Positions 1-6,834 of a stretch of 6,834 nt of DNA are shown here, one piece after another (positions within the stretch are counted from its first letter, which is position 1; every line of letters begins with the position of its first letter). The notes under the pieces were generated by a model. It saw only the letters and a program-made list of their open reading frames with translations. It did no database searches and was not told the origin of the DNA. Source of the DNA: DATKEG01 sp035544515 (GTDB lineage: Bacteria; Acidobacteriota; Vicinamibacteria; Fen-336); the NCBI GenBank assembly GCA_035544515.1, contig DATKEG010000234.1, forward strand, positions 1 through 6,834, read 5' to 3'. Made by a program: the position numbers and the translations under genes.

Positions 1-1580
1 TGATGCAGGAAGGGCAGGAACACCGGCTGCAGGGGCAGGTCGTTCCAGAACGTGTCGAGGGTGGACGTCCATACGAGCGCACGTCCCTGGCCGAGGCGGT
101 GCTCGGCCAGCGCCACCGTCCCGTCGTCGAAGCGGGCCAGCACGCCCTGCCGGGCGTCGAGGGAGCGGTAGCGGAAGAACCGGGCGGTCGAGAAGTCGCC
201 GCTGCGCGGCCCGCGGAACAGCTCGAACACCGGGTGCGCGTAGTCGAGGTGCGCGAGCGTGCCGCCCCAGTCGGACGAGCGGTCGGCGGCGGCGCCCGGG
301 CGGCTTCCCAGCAGGCCGGGCGCGTCCGCCCCCCAGCCGGAGACGCTCTCTTCGCCCAGCGCGACCAGCACTCCTCCGCCCTTTTCCACGAACGCGCGGA
401 GCCTCCCCAGCGCGGGAGCGGGCAGGGCGACGTCGTTGAGCACGACCACCGCGCTCGTGGCCAGGTCTTCCGGGACGAGCGCGGCGGCGGGCTTGACGTC
501 CACGCGGAAGCGCGGGCGGTGTCCGATCTGCAGGGCGCGGCGGAGGTAGAGGCTGCGACGGCCGGGCGCCCCGGCGCTCTCCAGGACCAGCACGCGCAGG
601 TCGCCCCCGGGGGCCAGGACGAACGAGAAGGCGTCGTCGTGCGGCAGTCCGTCGGGCGGCGACGCCTTCACCGCGGCGCGCGCCGGCGCGCCGGGCAGCG
701 GGAAGGGCTCGAAGGTCACGGTGGCGGAGGTGTTCGCGGCCAGGCTCGCCTTCCGCTGGCGCACCGGCCGGCCGTCCACCTCCAGCGCCACGTCGAGGCC
801 GTCCACCGCGCGCGTGCCCTTGTTGACGAGGCGCGCGGCCGCCACCACGCGCTCGCGGCCGGCCTCGTAGTCGCGGGAGAGCTCGACGCCGGTGATGGCC
901 AGGTTCGAGGCGGCGCCCGCGGACACGTCCACCCAGGTGAGGGTGGCGCCCGCGGGCAGGCGGACCTCGTCGCGGCCGTCCCAGCCGGTCTTCTGGAAAT
1001 CGGTGACGAGCACGACCTCCTGGCGGGGCTGGCTCGACGCCTCGAGCATCTCCGCGGCCAGGCGCAGGGCGGGCGCGTAGCGCGTGGCCCCGAAGCCGGG
1101 CGGCGCGGCCTCGAGGGCGGCGGCGAGGCGCGCGCGGTCGGCGGTGGGCTCGCCGCTGGACTCGGCGACGGTGTCGAAGAGGACGAGGCTGGCGCGGTCC
1201 TCGGAGGTGAGCTCCGCCAGCGCGCGGCGCGCCGCGTCCTTCGCCTTCGTCCAGCGATCGCCGTAGGCCAGGCTGCCGGACCGGTCGAGGAGGACCACTC
1301 GCGTCCGCGCCCCGCCCGGCGCCGTCGCGGCCTGGCTCGGCGTGGCCAGGAAGGGCCGGGCGAAGGCGAACGCGAGCAGTGCCAGGGCGACGCAGCGCAG
1401 GGAGAAGAGCAGCCAGTGGCGGAGCGTCTGCCGCCGGGACGAGCGGTACGGTATGCGCTGCAGGAACATCAGGGACGGGAAGGGGACGGTCTCGCTGCGC
1501 GCGCGGTGCGTCAGGTGGACGAGGATGGGCACCGAGAGGGCGGCGAGGCCTGCGAGGAACAACGGCGTGAGAAAACCCAT
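1..1580 (-). CDS. BatA-like membrane-anchored VWA protein with GATase-like segment (3' end cut by window edge)
   Basis: The visible part is 526 codons with no stop, running off the left edge. The N-terminus matches the BatA/aerotolerance N-terminal domain: it begins MGFLTPLFLAG, has hydrophobic segments at about residues 4-22 and 56-79, and a basic linker between them. A von Willebrand factor A domain follows with an intact metal site: DRSGS at D99-S103, threonine T166 in the GATRY stretch, and D194 in VLVTDFQ. A beta-rich region comes next, then a class I glutamine-amidotransferase-like segment at about residues 325-410 (VVVLNDV around N382, then VEKGGGVLVALGEE). The visible end, with GQGRALVWTSTLD and WNDLPL, is typical of this family. 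Such proteins sit in the inner membrane and work with MoxR ATPases. The ATG at 1580 was chosen because it gives the usual family N-terminus, but it has no clear ribosome binding site. An in-frame GTG at 1619 would add 13 residues and is preceded by GGGGA at a good distance. The exact substrate is unknown. Confidence 0.9.
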   Translation of the reverse strand, partial: MGFLTPLFLAGLAALSVPILVHLTHRARSETVPFPSLMFLQRIPYRSSRRQTLRHWLLFSLRCVALALLAFAFARPFLATPSQAATAPGGARTRVVLLDRSGSLAYGDRWTKAKDAARRALAELTSEDRASLVLFDTVAESSGEPTADRARLAAALEAAPPGFGATRYAPALRLAAEMLEASSQPRQEVVLVTDFQKTGWDGRDEVRLPAGATLTWVDVSAGAASNLAITGVELSRDYEAGRERVVAAARLVNKGTRAVDGLDVALEVDGRPVRQRKASLAANTSATVTFEPFPLPGAPARAAVKASPPDGLPHDDAFSFVLAPGGDLRVLVLESAGAPGRRSLYLRRALQIGHRPRFRVDVKPAAALVPEDLATSAVVVLNDVALPAPALGRLRAFVEKGGGVLVALGEESVSGWGADAPGLLGSRPGAAADRSSDWGGTLAHLDYAHPVFELFRGPRSGDFSTARFFRYRSLDARQGVLARFDDGTVALAEHRLGQGRALVWTSTLDTFWNDLPLQPVFLPFLH

Positions 1581-1733
1581 GAGCAGTGCCGGGTGCCGGT
1601 GCCAAGTGTAGCGCAGCACCTTGCTTCCCCGCATGGCGTCCAGGCCGGTGGACCCGCCCCGGCGCCGGGACGGGCCGGACCATCGTTCGTGCGGCCGGCG
1701 ACTTGGCCACCGGGCCGAGTCGAAGGGAACGAC
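1581..1733. other. Intergenic gap between DUF58 and BatA-like genes
   Basis: This is the only non-coding stretch in the window, 153 bases if the ATG at 1580 is the true start. On the minus strand it holds a strong GC-rich stem-loop (1653-1674) and a purine run GGGGAAG (1630-1624) ahead of a GTG at 1619. I see no convincing -35/-10 pair and no T-tract that would make the stem-loop an intrinsic terminator. The stretch is open in the frame of both neighbouring genes, with no stop between the DUF58 TAG and the downstream ATG. Its would-be translation is rich in Arg, Pro, Ser and Gly with no recognisable domain, so I treat it as untranslated apart from a possible short N-terminal extension of the downstream gene. 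Confidence 0.7.
1653..1674 (-). other. GC-rich stem-loop in DUF58/BatA-like leader
   Basis: Two 9-base arms (1653-1661 and 1666-1674) pair around a GCGC loop. In minus-strand RNA this gives eight G-C pairs and one G-U pair. The centre is a perfect 12-base palindrome (1658-1669). No run of T follows it in the direction of transcription, so a factor-independent terminator is unlikely. It could be an RNA-stability or processing element between the two genes, or a chance product of high GC content. Confidence 0.45.
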
Positions 1734-2656
1734 CTACCTCACCCTCACCAGTCGCTCCCGGCGCGACAGATAGCTGAAGAGCGCGTGGTCGAGGGGTTTC
1801 GAGGTGTCGAACAGGGCGTAGTCCACGCGGTTCTCGCCGAGCATCCGCGACAGGGTCTTGATGTGCTCGCCGATCAGCTCCTGGTAGCGTGCGCGGGCTT
1901 GCTCGGGCACGACGGGAATCCTCTCGCCGCTCTCCAGGTCCTCGTAGCTGGCCGGCCGGTCGAAGGGGAAGGTCAGCTCCGCGGGGTCCAGGAGGTGGAA
2001 GACGATCAGGTCGCTCCCGCGCCGGCTCAGGCTGGCCACCGCGCTCAGCACCGCGCGCGGGTCCTCGTACAGGTCCGAGATGAGGACGAGGATGCCGCGG
2101 CGGTGGCTGGCCTCGCCGGCCTTGCGCAGGGGACGCGCCAGCTCGCCGCGCCGGGGAGGCCCGGCCGCCCCCGCCCGCTCGAGCGTGTGGAGCAGGATGG
2201 GCAGGTGTTTGGCGGACGGGGGCACGAACTCCACCACGTCGTCGTCGAAGGTGACGAGCCCGACGCGGTCGCGCTGCTTGCGGGACAGGTAGGCCAGGCA
2301 GGCGGCCAGGTAGCGCCCGTAGTCGAGCTTGGTCAGAGAGTGGCTGGTGAAGCGCATCGAACGCGAGACGTCGAGGAGCTGGACGAGGTCCGTGTTGGAG
2401 TCGGCCTCGAACTCCTTGAGGTAGAACCGGTCGCTGCGCCCGAACAGCCGCCAGTCGATGCGGCGGATGTCGTCGCCGGGCATGTAAGCGCGGTGCTCGG
2501 CGAAGTCGATGGAGCGGCCGAGGTAGGGCGAGCGGTGCAGGCCGGAGAGGAAGCCTTCCACCACCACGCGGGAGAGCAGCTCGACGTTGCCTATCCGGGC
2601 CAGGACCTTCGGGTCGAGGAACCGGCTCTGTCCCTGGCTGCGGACGGGCGCTTCGC

Positions 2657-2660
<4 letters not shown>
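1734..2660 (-). CDS. DUF58 family protein with VWA-type metal site
   Basis: 308 residues. The DUF58 signature is complete: FAEHRAYMPGDDIRRIDW at about residues 53-70, followed by FYLKEFEAD near 79-87. A VWA-like fold comes next, with the metal-site motif DVSRS at D97-S101 (LLDVSRSM) and a later aspartate in VLISDLYEDP. No signal peptide or convincing membrane segment is visible, so the protein is probably cytoplasmic or peripheral. DUF58 proteins are almost always encoded next to MoxR ATPases and are thought to be their VWA partner or adaptor. The start is the GTG at 2660, whose GTGA overlaps the stop of the MoxR gene by 4 bases, which suggests translational coupling. A GGGGA lies only one base ahead of the GTG, too close to be a good ribosome binding site. 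The frame stays open upstream as far as an ATG at 2894, but that part is the out-of-frame shadow of MoxR and shows no family similarity. Confidence 0.95.
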
Positions 2661-3682
<1,022 letters not shown>

Positions 3683-3687
3683 GCGGG

Positions 3688-3691
3688 CCTC
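3688..3691 (-). promoter_or_regulatory. Ribosome binding site of the MoxR gene
   Basis: On the minus strand GAGG stands 5 bases ahead of the ATG at 3682 and overlaps the TGA stop of the DUF4159 gene (3692-3690). It is the clearest Shine-Dalgarno sequence in the window and supports both the chosen start and close coupling with the upstream gene. Confidence 0.7.
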
Positions 3692-4442
3692 AATGGGTCA
3701 TGCCGTAGATGACGTAGTCCACGCCGAACTTGTAGGCCTCGTTCGAGATCTCGATCGGCACCCAGTCGGTATCCGACCATTCCCAGTACTCGCTGAGGTC
3801 CTGGTTGTAGTTGACCACCATCATGAGGCGCTTGCGCGGGTCGTTGTCCTCGAACACGCCGAGCACGGTGGCCGGGAACCCGCGGAAGTAGGGGTGGTGG
3901 AAGGTGCGCACGTCCACGCGGAAGAAGGAGTCGAAGACGGGGTGGGACGGGTCGAGCGTGACCAGGTGCGCGCCGGGCAGCACCCGCCGCATGGCCTGCT
4001 CGAAGTTGGCCCATTGCGGCCCCGCGAAGTCGTCCACGATCAGGAAACCGCCCTTGAGGAGATAGTTCCGCAGGTTTCGCGCCTCGTCGTCGGTGGGGCG
4101 CCAGAAGCCGACCTCGCACAGGTACGCCAGCGGGTACTTGAACAGCTCGGGGTCGTCCAGGTCGAGGATGTTCCCGCGCGGGGTGTTCACGTCCAGCGTG
4201 GTCAGCTCGGCGAGCATCTTCGTGAAGTGCGCCTCCGCCCGCGGGTAGTCGTGGTTCCACTTGAGGTCGAGGCCCCACATGTAGTTGCCGGGACCCCAGC
4301 GCGTGGGATCGAAGCGGACGCGGACGAAGGTGAACTTCCCGTTGTACGGCGTGTTCTCGTACTGGACCTGCGGATGGGAGAGGTCCACCGCGCCCAGCAG
4401 GCTGCTCGCGGCCAGGCTCGCCGCCAGCAGCGGCAGCTTCAC
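3690..4442 (-). CDS. Secreted DUF4159 domain protein
   Basis: 250 residues. It begins with a signal-peptide-like stretch, MKLPLLAASLAASSLLGA, with likely cleavage after A18, so the protein is probably exported to the periplasm. The rest matches DUF4159, a glutamine-amidotransferase-like fold: VQYENTPYNGKFTFVRVRF (26-44), WNHDYPRAE (62-70), a YPLAYLCEVGFW strand-turn (103-114) with C109 near the position of the fold's nucleophile elbow, and LRNYLLKGGFLIVDDF (124-139). The C-terminal half holds HPVFDSFF and a YNQDLSEYWEW stretch. No enzymatic activity is established for this family, and I cannot see a complete catalytic triad. The start is the GTG at 4442; its GTGA overlaps the TGA of the upstream gene by 4 bases, with GGGAG 7 bases ahead. 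The reading frame stays open far upstream over the TPR gene, but only as its shadow. DUF4159 genes commonly neighbour MoxR/DUF58/BatA genes, as here. Confidence 0.9.
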   Translation of the reverse strand: MKLPLLAASLAASSLLGAVDLSHPQVQYENTPYNGKFTFVRVRFDPTRWGPGNYMWGLDLKWNHDYPRAEAHFTKMLAELTTLDVNTPRGNILDLDDPELFKYPLAYLCEVGFWRPTDDEARNLRNYLLKGGFLIVDDFAGPQWANFEQAMRRVLPGAHLVTLDPSHPVFDSFFRVDVRTFHHPYFRGFPATVLGVFEDNDPRKRLMMVVNYNQDLSEYWEWSDTDWVPIEISNEAYKFGVDYVIYGMTH

Positions 4443-6834
4443 CGGGAGGCTCCCGGGGAAGGCCCGGCGCCACGGTGCAGCCTGAGCAGCAGCTCCTGCG
4501 CCCTCCGGAAGCGCGGCGCCAGCTCCAGCGCGCGCACCACCTCGCGGCGCGCGCCCGCGGCGTCGCCGGCCTCCACGAGGGCGAGCGCGAGCTGGTACAG
4601 CGCCTCCGGCCGGTCCACGGGATCGAGCGCGACGAGCGACCGGCGGGCGCGCACCACGCCCGCGGGGTCTCCGCGCGCGCCGTGGAGGGCGGCGAGCCGC
4701 TGGTGGGTACCGGGGTCGAACGGCCAGATGTAGAGCGCGCGTTCGAGCGTCGCGGCCGCGCCCGCCGCGTCGCCCTCGTCCTCGAGCGCCTTGGCCAGCT
4801 CCAGGTGGGCGCGGTAGTGCCGCTCGTTGATGGCGGTGAGCCTGGCCAGCTCCTCCGCCATCCGGCGCGCTTCGCCCTTTTCCTTGTGGATCATGGCCAG
4901 GAACCAATACGGGCTGTTGTCGCCGCCGTACTCCGGAAAGAGCGCGCGCGCGCGCTCGAGGCGCGGCTGCGCCTCGGCGAGCTTCTTCTGTCCCACGAGG
5001 GCGACCCCGGCCGCCAGCTCCTTCTCGAACTCGGCCAGGCCGGAGAGCGGACCGGCGTAGCGCTCCTTCAGGTGCGCGAGGAACCCGCGGTCGAACTCCT
5101 CCAGCGAGGTGGACAACACGCCGCGGAAGGCCTCCTCGGTCGTGCGGCCTTCCCGGTAGGCCTTGAGGAGGTCGAGCACCGCCGCGAACCCGCGCTGTGC
5201 CTCGATCCACTCGGCCACCAGCGACGCCTGGTAATACGAGATCCCGATCTGGTCGGGCCCGGTGGGGCGCACGAAGCCGTTGTTGAGCTCGCCGATGGGC
5301 AGGAGCTCGTCCGCCCGCAGCGCCTCGAGGAACTCGACGCCGAGGTCGTCGCCCCAGCCCGGCCGCGCGCGGCGCTCCTCCAGCACCGACAGTCCCTCGC
5401 CGAGCCAGCGCGGGACCTCGCCGTCGCTGGCCCCGAGGGTGACGGTGTGGGCCAGCTCGTGCCAGAGCGTCGAGCCCCAGTTGAACTGGCCGATCTCGCG
5501 CGCCGAGGGCGAGTCGAGGGCGAGGACGGGGCCGAAGCAGGCCCCCAGCGCGCCCAGGCCGGCCAGGCCCACCGTGCGCACGGAGAAGTCGCCGTGGCTC
5601 GGGTACACCTCGATGCGGATCGGGACCGCCGGAGAGAAGCGGTACCGCTCGGCCAGCCGCGTGTAGGCGTCCTCCGCCAGCTCCGCCACGTACGGGGCCA
5701 GGAGCGCCGACTCCTTGCCGTGGATGAGGAGCCGGAAACGCGGCGTGGTCGTCTCCACGTACTGCGGGAACGTGTCGAGCAGGTCGAGCGTGTTCTTGAT
5801 CCACACGTTGTAGGGATCGCCCGCGAACGACGCGTCCAGGCTCTTGCGGCCCGCCTCGATCTGCCCGATGCGGAGCTGGTTGAGCCCGAGGAGGCCGAAG
5901 CCCCGCCAGGAGCGGCCGTCGAGCGCGACGGCCTGCGCGGCGAAGTCCACGGCCTCGGCGTAGAGCCGGTTGCGCACGCAGACCTCGGCCACCGTGTTGT
6001 AGAACTCCGCGTTCCGGGGGTTGAGCGCCAGCGCCTTCCGGCGCGCCTCCTCGAAGCCCGCCCGGTCCTCCTGCAGGTAGCGGGCCGCGGCGAGCACGGC
6101 GAGCGCGGGCTGCGAGGCGGGGTTGGCGGCGAGCACGCCTTCGGCCAGCTCCGCCGCGTCCGCGAAATCCTCCTGCGCGACCTTGATCTCGGCCAGGAAG
6201 AGCCGCGCCTCGGCCAGGTTCGGGTTCGCCGCCAGGCTGCGCTCGACCAGCTCGACGACGCCGGGAGCGCCGTCGAAGTCGCGCACGCGCGCCAGGGCCA
6301 GGAGCGCACGCGCATGCCCGGGCTGGCGCTCCAGCGCCTCCGCCACCGTGGCCGCGGCGTCGGCGCCGTTGTACTTCTCGAGGAACAGCTCGGCCAGCTT
6401 CACGCGCGCGTCGAGGTTGTCGCGGTCGGCGGCGATGGCCTCGTCGAAGGCCTTCAGCGCGTCCTTGAAGAGCTCCGGGTCCTCCGCGCCCAGGTACCGG
6501 CAGGCCGTGCCCACCGCGGCCAGCTCTTCGGAGGCCAGGTCGTCGCGGCCGTTGTAGGCGTCGATCAAGCGATGAAAGCCCTTCGTCGCCTCGTCCCGCT
6601 CGCCCTTCTCGAAGCGGAGGATGGCCAGGTTCACCTCGGCCACCAGGGCGTCCCGGGCGCGCCCGGCGATCGCCTTCTCGAACGCCGCCCGCGCCTCGTC
6701 GACCCGTCCGCCGCCGTGGAGCAGCTCGCCCAGCGTGTTCCACATCTCCGCCGACCGCGCGTTGTGGCCCATGAAGCCGCGGGCGGCCTCTTCCGCCTCG
6801 CGCCGGCGGCCGGCCTCGGCCAGGGTGCGGGCGA
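4439..6834 (-). CDS. TPR protein with central HExxH zinc peptidase (peptidase MA-like; 5' end cut by window edge)
   Basis: 797 residues are visible. The frame is open to the right edge, and the residues ahead of the ATG at 6772 (ARTLAEAGRRREAEEAARGF) are themselves TPR-like, so that ATG is internal and the true start lies outside. Roughly residues 1-340 are tetratricopeptide helices (for example WNTLGELLHGGGRVDEARAAFEKAI, split here only by family pattern). About 367-592 form a gluzincin-type peptidase domain: HELAH at 458-462 (bases 5447-5461) and a third metal ligand E479 in WLGEGLSVLEE, so all zinc and catalytic residues are present. Further TPRs fill about 600-785 (EAQPRLERARALFPEY, AAATLERALYIWPFDP). 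TPRs usually bind proteins, so this looks like a scaffolded peptidase. Whether it is exported cannot be told without the N-terminus. It is the first visible gene of the operon and ends in a 4-base overlap with DUF4159. Its substrate is unknown. Confidence 0.92.
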   Translation of the reverse strand, partial: ARTLAEAGRRREAEEAARGFMGHNARSAEMWNTLGELLHGGGRVDEARAAFEKAIAGRARDALVAEVNLAILRFEKGERDEATKGFHRLIDAYNGRDDLASEELAAVGTACRYLGAEDPELFKDALKAFDEAIAADRDNLDARVKLAELFLEKYNGADAAATVAEALERQPGHARALLALARVRDFDGAPGVVELVERSLAANPNLAEARLFLAEIKVAQEDFADAAELAEGVLAANPASQPALAVLAAARYLQEDRAGFEEARRKALALNPRNAEFYNTVAEVCVRNRLYAEAVDFAAQAVALDGRSWRGFGLLGLNQLRIGQIEAGRKSLDASFAGDPYNVWIKNTLDLLDTFPQYVETTTPRFRLLIHGKESALLAPYVAELAEDAYTRLAERYRFSPAVPIRIEVYPSHGDFSVRTVGLAGLGALGACFGPVLALDSPSAREIGQFNWGSTLWHELAHTVTLGASDGEVPRWLGEGLSVLEERRARPGWGDDLGVEFLEALRADELLPIGELNNGFVRPTGPDQIGISYYQASLVAEWIEAQRGFAAVLDLLKAYREGRTTEEAFRGVLSTSLEEFDRGFLAHLKERYAGPLSGLAEFEKELAAGVALVGQKKLAEAQPRLERARALFPEYGGDNSPYWFLAMIHKEKGEARRMAEELARLTAINERHYRAHLELAKALEDEGDAAGAAATLERALYIWPFDPGTHQRLAALHGARGDPAGVVRARRSLVALDPVDRPEALYQLALALVEAGDAAGARREVVRALELAPRFRRAQELLLRLHRGAGPSPGASR
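4442..4456 (-). promoter_or_regulatory. Inverted repeat over the DUF4159 ribosome binding site
   Basis: Two perfect 7-base arms (4442-4448 and 4450-4456) flank a single central base. In the minus-strand RNA one arm contains the GGGAG that would serve as ribosome binding site, and the other ends on the first base of the GTG start. With a minimal loop this gives a 5-6 base-pair hairpin that would hide the binding site until a ribosome finishing the TPR gene opens it. This is a structural reading only; chance is possible in DNA of this composition. Confidence 0.4.

Noticed and set aside
1583..1606. TTGGCAC on the minus strand resembling a sigma-54 -24 element
   Set aside because: The GC dinucleotide of the -12 element is not at the required distance, and the site is too close to the start codon.
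4942..4955. Alternating GC run (seven GC units) that might form Z-DNA or be a microsatellite
   Set aside because: It encodes an ordinary Arg-Ala stretch in a TPR helix (LERARALF) and is explained by GC-rich codon choice.
3690..6743. 1017-codon minus-strand frame that would fuse a long N-terminal part to DUF4159
   Set aside because: The part upstream of 4442 is the shadow of the TPR peptidase gene (Arg/Gly/Ala-rich, no domain). The real DUF4159 starts at the GTG with a signal peptide.

Overview
The window is very GC-rich bacterial DNA with tightly packed genes, all on the minus strand, so transcription runs from high to low coordinates. I see no RNA gene, mobile element, CRISPR array or origin. 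The codon use and the gene set (MoxR ATPase, DUF58, BatA-like VWA protein, DUF4159, large TPR metallopeptidase) fit a GC-rich Gram-negative such as Gemmatimonadota, Acidobacteriota, Myxococcota or a related phylum. The sequence alone does not settle which.

Layout in transcription order. (1) 6834-4439: a large TPR protein with a central HELAH zinc-peptidase domain (peptidase MA-like); its 5' end lies beyond the right edge. (2) 4442-3690: a DUF4159 protein with a signal peptide, starting at a GTG that overlaps the previous stop by 4 bases. (3) 3682-2657: a MoxR-family AAA+ ATPase, 7 bases downstream. (4) 2660-1734: a DUF58 protein with a VWA-type metal site, again overlapping the previous gene by 4 bases. 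(5) A 153-base gap with one GC-rich stem-loop. (6) 1580-1: a BatA-like membrane-anchored VWA protein with a glutamine-amidotransferase-like segment; its 3' end lies beyond the left edge.

Genes 1-4 are almost certainly one transcript, and gene 5 probably belongs to it. The core is a MoxR/VWA system of the Bat (aerotolerance) type: an AAA+ ATPase works with VWA proteins, probably to remodel or mature envelope proteins or metalloproteins. The extra members are a secreted DUF4159 protein and a TPR metallopeptidase. They suggest a cell-envelope task, with the peptidase as either a partner or a client. That link is inferred from gene order only. The families are known; the least described parts are the coupling with the TPR-peptidase and the function of DUF4159.
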